Made by a program: the position numbers and the translations under genes. Positions 12,540-26,190 of a stretch of 64,000 bases of DNA are shown here, piece by piece. Position 1 is the stretch's first letter. Each line of letters opens with the position of its first letter. Location of the stretch: positions 62,001 through 126,000 of the forward strand of contig JAJFZO010000863.1 in NCBI GenBank assembly GCA_021397835.1, written 5' to 3'. The DNA is from Moringa oleifera (lineage: Eukaryota; Streptophyta; Magnoliopsida; Brassicales; Moringaceae). The notes under the pieces are model-generated. The model was not told where the DNA came from, did no database searches, and saw only the letters and a program-made list of their open reading frames with translations.

Positions 12540-14575
12540 TTGGCTTGCTGTGGGCATTTGCAAGAGTTTTCATTTTATGTTTCATCATATCATAATTTTT
12601 TATTACCTTTTTATTCTTGTTTGTAATATTTAAATATTTTGGTTAAAATTTGTTTGCTATGATTATTAGATATTGTTGATAATTTTAATTTTTTGTGAAT
12701 ATTTTGTTATGCAATAATAATTTCTTATAAATAATTTTATAGAGAATTATTTAATATGAATTAATTTTGAAATTATAATTGTTAATATTTTTTATTCATA
12801 CATTCATAACTTTTTCTCTTTTAAGAGATTCTTGATGGAGTGTTTATTGCTCAATAGATCTAAATTTATCTAACCATCCACTCAAGTCATCAAAACAAAA
12901 TTCGTACTACCTAAGTATATGATTTGCTATTCTTCTTTTACTTTCTGGATTTTATAAAATCCAACAGTTATTGTTTTCTTGATTTATTGAAGTTTATCTT
13001 TTGAGTTTGTTTTTTCAACTTTTTCGGTTTTTTTTGGTTGATTAGATAGTTTTGAATTTTATTTTATTTTTGTAATTTAATTTAATTTTTTGATTATGTT
13101 TTTATATTTTTCTCGAAATTTGTCCGTTGTGTTAGATTTTCTTTTTTTTTTTTTTACATTTTTGAGTTATTATAGTTTTCTGATTTTTTTTAAAACATCA
13201 ACATAAATCAAAGTTATTTTTAAATATATTTTTAGCTTTATGATTTTTACTTGTGTTATTAATTTTTAAATTCTTCATGAAATTTTTTACTTTAATTAAT
13301 TTTTAATTGTTATATTTTAAATTTTTTATATTTTAATTAAATTATATATTTTATATTTTGAAATTAAAATTTATTTTAATTTTAAAAATAATGATGAAAT
13401 TAATAAATAAATTATTAGTTTTATTTAAATGAGAAAATCATAAGTGTCTTATGCATGCTTTTCAAAATAAGATTGTTGGATAGCTATTTAAACAATAACA
13501 CTTACGTCTTCAACACATTTTTCCTCTTCTACTGCTCTCTTTCTCTCTCAAAATCCTTTCCTATTCCTGTGGAAAGGAGATTGAATGAAAACTTTCACGT
13601 TTCAAGGAGAAATAAGAAAACAGGGAAGATCTCCAATGATTAGATTGTGCGAAAGACTGGTTCGATATTGTGTTCTGTATTTTACTCCTAAATCGAGAAT
13701 GGGGTAGTAGCTTCAATTTTGGCTTTAGTAACGTCCAATTAGCAAGCCTCCTTCATGTTGCAATTTCATGGCTTTGGCTTATCTTGATCATATTACTTTT
13801 ATTTCTCTTTTAAAATCTCTTGAAATTTACAATAGTTCTCAAGTACAAACCAAAAAGATTGGGATTCCTCTTCCCCTTATAGCCCAGTCTCATTTACTAT
13901 GCCAAATGAATGGCTCATGTAAATTCTTTTGCTTGCTTCTTTTTAATAACGTTTATAATTAACAAAAGTTGAATTGTTTTTATTTCTTTACTGAGCTTTA
14001 TTTGGTGTCATGGCAAAATACTTGATGTCGTTCATTAGGCATCCTTCGGATATGTGTTTTATGGTGTTAGCAATTTCGAGAAAGATATTACTTTTGATTT
14101 TCTCTATTGGGCTTCTCTTGATATCTTGACAAGCTAAGTGTTTCTGAATGTTATAAGCATTATTATACCAAGATGAAAATATAATATCTTAGTTAGAAAA
14201 TGAAAACATGGTGGATTGAAAGAATTGAATTGATGAAGCTCTTGGTCCATTGGAAACTTACTTGATTTTGTCATATTATGGCATAGCTTTAGTCTTCTTT
14301 GTAACATAATTTTGTTACTCAAGGCATTGAATTAATTATCATATGTCTACAGAGTTTCAGGTTTAGGAGATGTTGTAGCTTGAGAAAGAAGTAATGTTTG
14401 TTTGTTAGATATTACATCATAGATGGAACTTGGCAGGCTAGAGGAGATGAGGAAACTAGAGAAGCTTGCGAATGGTATATTTTGGATTATACTTCTCATT
14501 GAACTATATAACAATAGACTATGGGTAGGGAAACAATCACACCGTTGAAAGTTCTGATAAGGTGAATAACCAAGA
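12540..14575 (+). repeat. 2.4-kb tandem duplication, unit 1
   Basis: This segment is similar throughout to 15000-16790. The shared markers are AGATTCTTGATGGA, CTACCTAAGTATATGATTT, GGATAGCTATTTAA, GGCATCCTTCGG and GCTTGTGAATGGTATATTTTGG-like sequence. The first half is AT repeat; the second half (13450-14575) is of ordinary composition and contains exon-like frames. Confidence 0.8.
13455..14575 (+). pseudogene. Unrecognised gene fragment in duplication unit 1
   Basis: I do not recognise the family. Several stretches conserved with unit 2 read as protein on the plus strand: 13768-13962 (open, including IGIPLPLIAQSHLLCQMNGS), 14035-14130 (ASFGYVFYGVSNFEKDITF), and 14420-14506 (GTWQARGDEETREACEW then YILDYTS). 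The frames are interrupted between these pieces, for example by a stop before ASFGYV, and no complete gene is visible. Conservation of the peptide pieces between the units suggests that a real plus-strand gene fragment was duplicated. Confidence 0.4.
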
Positions 14576-14999
14576 AAAAAAAATCATACATGCACGTTTT
14601 CAAAATCTATAAATTTTTTGAATTATATAACAGTAGTTTCTTTGAATTTTTTTAGATTTTATTACAGTTTAATTTTTTATTTTGATTTTATTTGAATTTT
14701 TTTATGATTTTCTTTGATATATATATTTTTTTATTTTTATATTGTATTATATTTTTACGACTTTTTTTTCCAACAAAATTTATGTTTTTGCTTTATAAAG
14801 AGTTCTGTTTTTTTACTATTGCTTTTTATTATATGTATTGTCTTGATTTTAATAGATTTTTTAATCTTTTTAAAATTAATTTGGACTTTTTATAATTTTT
14901 TAATTTTTGTTAGGTATTTTTAGTTGTTTTTTCATTTTTTTAGTAACTTGACTTTTTAAATTAAAAATTACATTGAGTTATGACTTTCGTTACCTTTTT

Positions 15000-16790
15000 T
15001 TAGGTTTGCTGCAGGTATTTACATGAATTTTCATTCAATGTTTTTATCAATCATGATTTTTCATTACTTTTTTATTCTTGTTTGCAATATTTGAAAATTT
15101 TGGTTAAAATTTGTTTACTATATTTATTAGACATTGTCATTAATTTTGATTCTTTTATGAATATTTTATTATGTAATAATAATTTTTTTATAAATAATGT
15201 TGTAGAGAATTATTTAATATAAATTAATCATGATATTATAATGGTTAATATTTTTTTAAAGATAAATTCTTAACTTTTTCTTTTTTAATAGATTCTTGAT
15301 GGAATATTTATTGCCAAATGAGTCTAAAATCATTTAAGCATCTACACAGATTATCAAAACAAAATTGGTGCTACCTAAGTATATGATTTACTATTTTCTT
15401 TTATTTTCTAGATTTTGTAAAATCTAACATTGGTTGTTTTCTTGATTTGTTGAATTTTTTCTTTTGTTATTTTTTAACATTTTTTGTTATTTTTTATGTT
15501 GATTAGATAGTTTGAATTTTATTTTATTTTATATTTTAATTTACTATTTTAGTGATGTTTTTATATTTTTCTTTAAAATTTATCTGATATATTAAGTTTT
15601 TTAATTTTTTTCTTTATATTTTTAAGTTACTGTATTTTTATAACTTTTTGGAAACATCCACATAAATCAAAATTATTTTTAATTATATCTAAAGCTTTAT
15701 AATTTTCACTTATGCTATTAATTTTTAAATTTTTATAAAATATTTTATTTTTAAATAATTTTTAATTTTAAATATTTTTAATTAAATTAAATATTTTAAA
15801 ATCAAAATTTATTTTAATTTTAAAAAATAATGATAAAATAAATAAATAAATAATTATTTTCATTTGATTGAAAAACTCACATATGCCTCATGCTCTTGAT
15901 ACAGCCTCATGCATGCTTTCAAAATAAGACCATTGGATAGCTATTTAATTACTAACACTTACGTATGCCAGATGAATGGCTCAGGCGAATTTTCTTGCTT
16001 GCTTATTTTCAGTAATGTTTATAATTAATAAAACTTGAATTATTTTTATTTCTTTACTAAGCTTTATTTGGAATCATGGTAACATACTTACTGTTTATCT
16101 TGAGGCATCCTTCGGGTATGTGTTTTGTGGTGTTAGCAGTCTCGAGAAAGATATTACTTTTGATTTTCTTTATTGGGCTTCCCTTGAATCAAGACAAGAT
16201 AAATGTTTTTGAATCTTGTAAATATTAGTAATAATTAGTTACCAAGATGAAAATGTGTTATCTTAGCCAGAAATTAAAAATATGGGGATTGAAATAATTG
16301 AATTGATAAAGAACTTGGTCCACTGGAAATTTACTTGATTTTATCACATTATGGCATAGTTTTACTTTTCATTGTACTATAATTTTGCAACTCAAGGCAT
16401 TGCATTTATTGTCATATGTCAACTGAGTTTTAGGTTTAAAAGATGTTGTAGCTCGAGAAAGGAGCAATTTTAAATCAACCTTATAAGATATCTATTAGAT
16501 ATTATATCACATATGGAACTTGGTAGGGTAGAGGAGAAGAGGAAACCAGGGAAGCTTGTGAATGGTATATTTTGGATTATACTTCTCAATCTTGGAGTTT
16601 ATGTGACAAATCACCTATTTTAGGTAGATAAATCACTTTTCCTTTTTCATTGTGTTATATGCTGATCGATGATGAAAAGAAAATTCTCATTGAACTATAT
16701 AATAATAGATTATGTGTGGGGAAACAATCACACCATTGGAAGTTCTAATAAGGTGAATAACCAAAAAAAAAAAAACTATACATGCAAGTT
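15000..16790 (+). repeat. 2.4-kb tandem duplication, unit 2
   Basis: Second copy of 12540-14575, shortened by loss of about 400 bp of the part equivalent to 13500-13880. Similarity resumes at the ATGCCAGATGAATGGCTCA sequence near 15965. Confidence 0.8.
15960..16760 (+). pseudogene. Unrecognised gene fragment in duplication unit 2
   Basis: Counterpart of the fragment in unit 1. On the plus strand it gives ILTVYLEASFGYVFCGVSSL followed by EKDITFDFLYWASLE in one frame, better preserved than in unit 1. Near 16507-16625 it gives EETREACEWYILDYTSQSWS with a TAG after GTW. The extra 115 bp here, relative to unit 1, extends the last peptide (LCDKSPILGR). I cannot name the protein. Confidence 0.4.
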
Positions 16791-16890
16791 TTCAAAATAA
16801 GATAGTTGGGCAGCTATTCAAATGCTTACATCTTCAGAACCTTCTTCCTCTTCTGTTGCTTTTTCTCTCTCCCCTCACTTTGTCTCAAAA
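16788..16890 (+). repeat. Third, partial copy of the duplication's internal boundary
   Basis: TTTTCAAAATAAGATAGTTGG and CTTCTTCCTCTTCTGTTGCT repeat the sequence at 13457-13545 (CAAAATAAGATTGTTGG.. CCTCTTCTACTGCTC). A third unit therefore began here and broke off after about 100 bp. Confidence 0.6.
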
Positions 16891-16899
16891 TAAGACATG

Positions 16900-19800
16900 T
16901 TATGAATTTTTTTTAAATTACTATTCAAATTGAAAATATTTTATAATAAATTTTAATTTTAAAATTTTTACTGATACAAAAAATATTCAAATTATCATTA
17001 TAAAAAATTTAATTTGTTAATATTAAAAATATATTTTTAAAAATTTTACTTAATTAAAATTTTGAAAATTTATAAAAAATCATTTGTTAATAAAAAATTA
17101 TTTAAATTTGAAATTTAGCTCAAAAAAAGGATGTATAGTTTATTTAAATCATTATTGAAACATTTTAATAATAAAACTATTTTAATTTTTTATGACAATT
17201 AGAGTTGAAATCAAATTTATAGGATTTGGACTCAATATCTAATCTAATCAAATTGAAAAATTAAATATATAATTGATTGTTCTGAAAACAAATTTGATTT
17301 AGAGGTTTTTTAATATTCACTCTAAAATTTTTTTCATTTATTTCTTTCATTCTCACATTAATATACATTAAATTACAAGAAAAAAAAACTTGTCTTTATT
17401 TTTTAAAATAACTGACAAAACACAAGATTAGAGAAATTGATTCCTATGATAATGTTATCCACATAATTTAGAAGCTACATCACTGCATGTGATATAATTT
17501 CTAGTAACATAATGAATTGATTGTGAAATCAAAAAGGTTGGAAGGGGGTTAAAAGAATCTTAATGGGTGCCCTCTTTGTGTCTTTGTTTTGTTGGATACT
17601 TGTAAAAGTCAAAGATAAATACTAAAATTCCTTTATTAGATACAAAAGTAACCTTTTTTTTTATGGTTTACTTTATGAGATTCAACTGAAAATGTTGAAA
17701 AGGCTTAAAGGTGAGTACTATATAAAGAGAAAAAAATGAGTTGCAATTTAAAGTTTTGTGACAAGACTGTTAACTTTTGACTCTATTTAATAATCTAATG
17801 ATTGTCTTTTTTAATTTTGATATTATGTTTTGCTTATAAAAAGAGATTATTTCATCAATACTGACCATTTTTATATATAAAGAGGTCCTTTTGTAGGGGT
17901 GCTGCATTTTCATATGAAAAGTTAGGAATTTGGCCAACAAAACAAAATCTCATGTCTTAATCAAATAAAAAATGACGATTTGATTGCCAAGGCAAGAAAG
18001 CATGCTTTTCTCAAAGGAAAGACTTTGAAACTTTTAAGCTTAAGAGAATTTCTAAAAGCTAATGATCAAAGAGATAAATGTCCCTGCTTTGATTGAACAA
18101 ATCATGTCTATATATTTTGTTATGTTATTATCTACTAACATTTTTTTCATAAATTAATAAAAAATTAAATAATTTAAAAATATTAATTTACACAAAGATC
18201 TTATTTTATGCTTCTAAGAGATTAAAAAACAGCTAAAAAACTTCTTATTACTTGAATTAATTAATGGAGTCAGAGAAAGGTAAACCAACTCTTATTAGGA
18301 CTCAAAGATACAATTATCCATCCACCAGGTTTAATGGGCTCAATTGAATCTTTAAGATGATACCTAAAAGCCTAAACCTAAACATTGTTATCTTATAGTT
18401 AAGCTTCTTTACTTAAAATTTTGAAAATATAAATTGTTCTAAACTTTTCATTTAAAACTTAAAAATATTTTTACAATTTATTATATTAATAAATAATTAT
18501 AATTATTTATTTTGTTAAATTATCACACACTTCTTTAAAGCCTTAATATAAAGAATCTTTTGACTACTTAGTATACCTATACATGAAATGAGAGAAAGGG
18601 AGAGGTTATGATTAATAATAATTTCTCTTCCTCCTCAAAATTTACAATTGAAATTAGTACTTGTAAGCAAAAAAGCATAAATAACATTTCAGAAGCTACA
18701 TTTTGCAATACTCATAATGCAATTACTATACCATGCACTTCCCCATCTGATAATCAAAATCAAAGCCAAATTAATTAAAACACAAAAACATTTATATAAA
18801 TAATTGATCAATGCTTCATCCTAATAGTTCTTATAAGAATGGAAGTCATATGATTATATTGTTAACGCAAGTCAAATATGCAACATGTTTTCATAAGAAA
18901 ATACACACATATCAAGTATGAACAAGTAAAGATTACCAAAACCTTGAAAAGATATAAAATCAATTCCTCTTTTTTTGATTTACTGATTGAAATATGTGTT
19001 CCTACAAAGCATTGAGCACAGAAATCTTATGTCTAAGTGCTAATTCATTAAGCTCGAAGACCGCATCTATCACATTACCTTTTTGTTCATTAAAAATGGT
19101 AGGGTTATGAGAGGAATGCTTCTACTTGCACATGTATGAATTTTGGTGTTACATAAACAGACATGACTTTCATGGCCTAAATTTATCATTCGCTCCCATG
19201 AATAGGACTTACCACTCCAACACAATCAGAAAGACAATATACTAATTCTACTACTGCTCAATAGTAGGAAACCTTTGCATTAATCACTGATGACATCAAA
19301 GTCACAATCATATTATAAATACATCAATAAATGCATGTGAGAGAGACTAGGACACATAAATCTTTCCAATTTGGTGCCCTTCCAATTTAGTGCTATCTCT
19401 GTTGCATTTTGAGAAAAGAGAGATTTTAAAATATAAGAAATTTGTTTTATTATTTTTTTGGATAAACTCAAAACAATTTTATGTAGTTTTGATAAATTCA
19501 AACATATTTATGTAGATGTGATAAATTCAAATAAATGTATTTTATTAAAATCAAATTAGTCATATCACTTTTATTCTTATAAGAGATATTAGGGTAAAAA
19601 TATAGTTTAAAGAGAATTTCTTGGAAAAGCTCTTAAACCATGGTCAATCTTAGTAACTTGCCAGAAAGAAGCACAAGCAATAAGTGTATTAGTGGTTGTT
19701 AAGCTGCAACATCTCTAACTCTACCAACCAATTAACTCAATATCACTTTGCTCTAGTTTTATGTGCTTCCCTACCTTGAAATATAAGGACAATGAGCATG

Positions 19801-20780
19801 AGTCTCCAGGCTAAAACACAAGAAGAGTTAAAATGGAAAATATGAAAAACAGCATCTGCATAATGCTACTTTCTGCATGGGTTATGTATTCACATCAGCA
19901 GCCAAAGAGCAACCATATTTTGGTACACTCTTGAAAAAGAAAAGAAATTAATGGATTGGTAAACAACTTAACTCTGGTTTTAGAATTCCATTAATATTCA
20001 TGAATTGGTCATACTTCTTCATAAACTAAAGCTTGATTACATAACCATCGACATCCTTATTTTCATTTATATCCATTTCAAAATGCTTTTGGAAATGGGG
20101 AATAGAAATAAATGGTGGAAATATCATCATAGCGAAATAAAAGCACAAAGCTAAAGATTGTTGAAAAAATTATACAAATAAAAACAAAATTGTTTTGAAT
20201 GTCCTTCCATCCCAACACTATCACTTAAAGTTTCCTCTAAACATTAAAAACAACGCCTACATTCTGCTTTAAAGGTGAAAGAAAAAAAAAACAATGCAAT
20301 AATGCTCGAGATCTTATGAAAGTTTGAAACTGCCTGTACGTACATATTTTAGAGCATGAATCTGCAAAAATAATAAATAGCCTCAAGATAACATAACTAG
20401 TAATAAATTTAAGCGAAACTAGCATCTATCTAGTCAAACAAACCAATGGAAAGCCTAAATTTAGCATGTAATAACCATAAAATCCTCAATTTTCATAACT
20501 AATAATGCATTTGTTAAATATTCAATCTACTACAAATATAGTAAATCTGAACCATTTGTATTTTACCAATAAAAGCATAAAACAATATTCAACAAAATGA
20601 AAAATAAAATTCAAAGAAAAACATGAAATATTCATATGGTCAATTGCATGTATCCTTTACAACTACTTAGTACTTAATAGCCGCATCAAAAAAATTCATG
20701 ATGGTTCACTTGTTTTCGATATAGGCTCAATCAACTAAAATAAATGGAAAACAAGTTGCATTTTGGTAGGAGAAAAACTA
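16900..20780. other. AT-rich intergenic DNA without recognised gene
   Basis: I found no supported exon in either strand over these 3.9 kb. Composition is about that of degenerate intergenic DNA, with poly-A/T tracts and short open frames lacking family motifs. Confidence 0.5.
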
Positions 20781-22245
20781 CTCTAACTAATAAACCAAAT
20801 TGATATCATGTCTAGCATTTTTCACAAGCTCTCGAATTTCATGGTTTCTCCCTTCATGAACCTGCAAAGAACATAGTTTGAGTAGAAAAAAGTTAGCCCA
20901 TAACATTAAACAACCTCATGTAGTCAATAAACAATGAAGAAAATAGTATATAAATGGGAAAATGTCGATTAAAAGGTTTTCATGGACCCAATGGCCTAAA
21001 AGGTAAAAGAATTGCACCTTTAGCTTGAACTTCACATTTAGTGTTTTATCTATATAATATACAATTTTTCGTGAACTAAAAGCATCCACAGTAAAACAAA
21101 ATGCAAAATCAATTATATGTATTATAGAAAAAGATCTCTTGAGCATAGAATACTATTTAAATGGCTTATCTATCCAATCCTATACTAGGTGCCATAAGAT
21201 TTATGTGAGTCGTAAATCATTACAACTAATCCTAGAAAATCGATTTCCAAGATGGCAAACTAAACTTAAGAGGAAGGAGATATTTACTTAGCATTCTTTC
21301 TAGATAGTCAAACACAAAAAAGTTTACAAACAAATAACAGAATATGCGAAATCTTACTCCTTTTGTAAGTTGAAGGAAGGATGTGAAGCTGTTGAGTAAA
21401 ATCTCCTAAAAAGAAAAAAAAGAAAAAACCAAAAAATGCAATAAGATGAACCTGCTCAGCTTTAAGTGTACATCTATAAGCAATGTGTGGTGATATATAT
21501 AGCAAAATGCATACCATCATTAGTCACAAAAATTAAACTATTTGTGGTAACATCAAGGTGATTAATAGTAAATAATTGTGGTTTGGGTATTTCTAGATTT
21601 TTTTTGTCCTAATTTGCAAAAACAAAGATATAAAAAAAAATCATTTAATGTAAGTATCTTTACATTAGTCATGGCTTCCTTTTCATTTTGGTCAAGTAAA
21701 TTAATAAGCAGGAAATATAAAACTAAAGTTATCATGTTAACATAGCCATCTCTTCAGATAATCCTCAAACAAACTCAAGATAAATATAAACTCTTGTTTC
21801 TCACTAGATAAGAACATACTACCATAATATGATAGTATTAATATCTTTAAAATGTCAAATAAGGAAATAACCTTTAAAAGTTACTAAAAATTTATAGTAG
21901 GTGACAACAAACCCTTTTGGTTTGTTTAAAGCAAGATACACATTTGGAGGTAGTCTATTTAGGAGATGGTTACCATGGACATAAATAATATCCTTCACAG
22001 GGGCAACTCGAGTTTGCATATCATGACAGCAAAGAAATCTTATAAACTTAGGAAGTATATGTCTTATATTCAGAGGAGCAGTAAGTAAGATGTTAAAAAA
22101 ACATTCTTAATCAAACAAAGGACAACAATTTTCCAAGAGAACTAGGGACTAACCTGGGGAATGTTGCATACAAAGCCATTAACAATGACCTTCCCACCAA
22201 AAATAAGCTCTTCGCTTCGTTGCTCCTTCTGGATGCCACTAATAA
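20780..22245 (-). pseudogene. Chloroplast 16S-type pseudouridine synthase (SVR1/RsuA family) pseudogene
   Basis: The parent modifies rRNA in the plastid. Pieces on the minus strand appear in the expected order: S4 RNA-binding part (22154 to about 22245; EELIFGGKVIVNGFVCNIPQ, GT donor), RVAPVKDIIYVHGN and LPPNVYLALNKPKG (about 21911-22013), LDVTTNSLIFVTNDG (about 21527-21590), the GDFTQQL/SHPSFNLQKE exon (about 21358-21412), and VHEGRNHEIRELVKNA (about 20800-20870). Breaks: the acceptor before RVAP reads AA instead of AG, and GDFTQQL and SHPSF are in different frames (1-nt loss). The catalytic Asp motif GRLD is HLD here. The exons between SHPSF..QKE and VHEGRN and the last exon are missing. 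Confidence 0.8.
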
Positions 22246-22249
22246 TACC

Positions 22250-23799
22250 ATAACCATATAATTATGTGACCTTTCAGACCATTACTATAAGAAACCATTA
22301 ACAAAAACTCAATATAAACTACTCTACAAGCATAACAAGTAATAATACAAATTGGATGACGTATACATATAAATATCAATAGGAACATATAGAATTATGA
22401 GGGTAAACAGAATTACAACACATGTTACCTCTGGCAGTAGTAAGGACCTTATTATTGAGGCTCTAGGGAGGCTCATTGGAGTTTTGATTATAAAACCTCT
22501 ACACTACCTTGGACAACTTTAGCTCTACAAAAGCAGGCTCAATTTTCTTTCTTTTTCTCCTTCTCCTTTACATTACATAACTTGTCATCAAACGCCTGGA
22601 TAAGATACGCAAAAGGGTAGGCTGGAGATTGAGGTTGCCTTCCTTACCATGCACAATCCATGAAATGAAAAAGTTGCTACCCACCACCAACACCATCAAT
22701 AAAAGCTACCTTTTTTTCTTGTTCTCTTACATCCTTTGGTCCTTTCGGGTTTTGGGTCAATATTTTTGTGGTGCTAATGAGATGTCAGATTCTAAATGAA
22801 GAGAAGAAGAAAAGACAAAGTATCTGATGAGAGGGAGAGTATGGATAGGATAAAAAAAGTGGAAGAAAGTAGGTGTTTTGCTCTTAAGAAATGAAGAAGA
22901 GTGATAGTGTAGCTGCAGCAATGGACGCCATGCTTAGGAATTCTTTCTTCTCGGTTATCAATAGGAAAAATGAAGGGGGTTTATTGAGGTTTTTGATCTT
23001 TATTTTTCTTTTAATAGTTGTTTTCGCTTTAGCTTTAGTTTTGTAAGAGCAAACTAGATAATTAAATAAGGGGTACAAGAATTTATTGGGCACCTAACTA
23101 GAATAAGAATGGGTTGCATTTGGGCCTAATTTGAGTAAGCAAAATTTTTCTTAATAAACCCAAAAATCATCTATGAGTCAATTTTTCACCAAAAACAATA
23201 TTTAAATTAATAAATTCTAAAAAATGATACTTTAACTTATTTTAAAATAAAAATAAAAATATTTATAATACATTTAAATTAATACAGATTTTCAAGTGAT
23301 AATTTTAAAAAGATATATATTTTAATAAAATTTAAAATTCAAAAGTGTAAGCAATTAATTAATCATAAATGAACACCATTATAGCGTGCAGGAATATGAA
23401 TCGTTTCTTTTGTATGTATATATAATTCCATATGTTCATTATGATCAGGAAAAAAATAACAAAGCCATCATGGCTCTCATCCTTTTATCAAGTACGAATA
23501 TGAGTTAAAAGAAAAAAAAAAAGGTACTAAAGAAAAGATCACTTAGTGATCAGTGTGCTACTTAATCTAACATATGCTAAATCTTTCTTTTCAGGTTAAC
23601 TGGTAAGTCATTGTTAATCAAGCCAGCTGAGATATGGAAGATAAATTATCTTAGGTAAAGGTGATATTATTCTAGCACTTCTATGGAAGGCTTTAAAGAA
23701 TCAATTATCTTCAATAAAATGTGTAAGCCATAGTCTCATAGCATACATATTGTTGTCATTTGCCTAGTACAGCACTATATATATATATATATGTATATG

Positions 23800-23833
<34 letters not shown>

Positions 23834-26160
23834 TGCATATCTTGTATTATTAGCATTAAGAAAATATGCTGCAAAGGTGAATATGTAGAACTCTTAATCC
23901 TGTTTACGTGTCAGAATTACTTAGAATTGAGATACGAACGAGCCAGTAGCTATATAAAAAGTTCGAAAAACCTTAAATGATAAAGTAAATGAAGCAAATG
24001 AGATTGCTTATTAGTGTATGCCATCATGGAATTGAGCATTTCTAGAAGACTTGAAAGTTTCTAGAATCTACCTTGGCTTGTCCTAGCTGTGTTCAGTTGT
24101 CAATAATTCAATGATGCATGGTAATGCCCAGTCTACTGTGTCGGTGTTAAGGAAAGTTGTAACCTCCTAATAGAGAAATCAACTACGGATTCATAGTATT
24201 CATGGCAAGCACAGTACAAAAAGGATATCCATGGGTAGGCCACGACCCTATGTTCTCATTCTAAAGATTGAAAATTGGATTTAAAATTTTAATACAAAAA
24301 CAGTACCTTATCACATTTTCATGCACAAAATTAACTACATGAAAATCAAATAAAAATCATAAGGCAAGATAAGATTGATTTAGAAAATAGGATGGACTTA
24401 AGTTACAAGATTAATTCACACAATGGGATAGACTCAAGTTTATCTATTGAAATGAAATGCATAATAGATCATTTGACCATTTCACTATATCGTAACTAGT
24501 CCATCACTTTTTAAGAGATGATGAAGTCCCCAGAGGCTTTAACATTTTTCATAAAAACATACCTATATTTGTAACACTTAGCAATCCCAACTCTGTGAAA
24601 TTAGTCCATCATTTTTGAACAGATGATGAAACCCTAAAAGACTTTCAAATTCTTAATAAAACTTAAGTTTATTAGTGTTAACCTAATCAGTACCCACAGT
24701 TTCAACACTATAATGCATGGTATCTTTTTTTGTTTCCTTACAAAGAAATATTATTTGTAGATTACTCCCAAACTAACATGTTATTCATATTTTGCAGGCT
24801 CAATATTATACTATAGTCAGGCTGTTTATGATCTATGTAAGAAAATAATCCTAAATAATAGAGTCAAAAACAATTAAAGTAGAAAACATAAATATTATTT
24901 TCAAATAAACATTAAAAACCAAGACAACAATGACATTAATAAATAATCCCAAATTAATAGCTTCCTTGGGATCATGAGCTACAATTAAAAATGCACATCT
25001 AAGAGAAGGGCTTTGAACTTTTAACAATAAGAGATGACATAAAGCTCATGATTCCATCCTCTTTTTCTCGATTTTTATTTTGCTAAGCAAGCACATTGCT
25101 CTTTATGGGGATCCAGAATGGTACACAAAATAATGTGTTCACCATGCAATCAAGTATCATATTTCAATAAATTATGTCAAACATGTAGAAGACTAGGAAA
25201 AGAAAATTATGATATTTTCTTTTGTGTATCTTATTTTTAATAAAGAAAAAAATAGTAAGATAAAATTACATGTTCAAAGAATATCGCTTAGTTCAAATGT
25301 GACATCTTAAAACAAATAAACATAACACATAAAGGGAAGTAAGGCACTAATACATTACATGTCATAGCATTGATATGTATTAATGCCACATGTTCAGCCA
25401 TTAATTACAAGTACATTAGAATATTCATAAGAAATATGATGTCAATTCAAAGAGAAACATGTAATGAGAATACATATATTTACTTTTCATGTATGAAAAC
25501 TAATCAAACCAATAAATCATTAAGCAAGAAAAAACCACTAATGAATCATTAAGCAAAAGGGAACTACCAAAAAAATATTCTTAAAATCTAAAAATTAAGC
25601 AAGAGAAACAAACGGAAGCTATGTTAGCCAATTTTCTCACTCCCTAAAGCCTTCAAAACAGTTGTAACTAGCAAAGTCCAAATAAATGAATAGTTTTAGT
25701 ACCCATGGCCTAAGTAGCATTTAAATCCACAGCCTTATTACCTGTTTTAATTCAAACAGTATGTAATCCTAGTAGCAGACCATCCTCGGGATCAGTCCAT
25801 CACATTGCTCAGACATCACTAAGCCCAATAAGCCCAATTTTGAAAAGGTGACTTGCTATGGATCATTCTCATCATGATGAACATGGGCCACTAGACGTAC
25901 TTGACCGGTCCACAGCCACAGCCATAACTAAACCCACACCCGCATGTGCAATCATGGTTAACTATTGTAGGTCCTATTACCACAGTATAACCTTGCACGT
26001 GTTAATGATCATCTTAGACAGGTGACTGGAAAGCATTCAATAATTTAATCAATACGGACCTTGACTTTGGTGGATGTCTGGTAAGATCCATATGGTCAGT
26101 AGTCCGTTTTGAGGGTCAGCCCATCACACTGCTCACACATGACGAAGCCCACGTTGTCTA
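22250..26160. other. Intergenic DNA; no recognised gene
   Basis: The part from 22440 to 22960 could hold the decayed N-terminal exon of the SVR1-like gene (minus-strand frames MASIAAATLSLF and PAFVELKLSKVV). I could not confirm that. From 23000 to 25740 I see only AT-rich sequence, a microsatellite (23776-23837) and a pair of similar 60-bp pieces near 24490 and 24600 (AGTCCATCA.TTTTT..GATGATGAA). Confidence 0.45.
23776..23837. repeat. (TA)n then (TATG)n microsatellite
   Basis: A run of TA dinucleotides passes into about nine TATG tetranucleotides. It is a plain simple-sequence repeat and a probable length polymorphism. Confidence 0.95.
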
Positions 26161-26190
26161 ATTCTGATCCAACAATACATCCTTTAAGCT
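25750..26190. repeat. Pair of similar segments about 320 bp apart
   Basis: 25780-25850 and 26100-26165 share the pattern GGGNTCAGNCCATCACA.TGCTCA.ACAT.AC.AAGCCCA. They flank a more GC-rich stretch (25880-25990). The second copy abuts the 3' end of the methyltransferase pseudogene. The nature of the pair is unclear. Confidence 0.45.

Noticed and set aside
10201..15000. Several plus-strand frames rich in Phe, Leu and Ile
   Set aside because: They follow from T-rich composition and change with each repeat unit. No conserved peptide.
22440..23093. N-terminal exon of the SVR1-like gene
   Set aside because: Some frames look transit-peptide-like (MASIAAATLS) but the link to the S4 exon is not visible.
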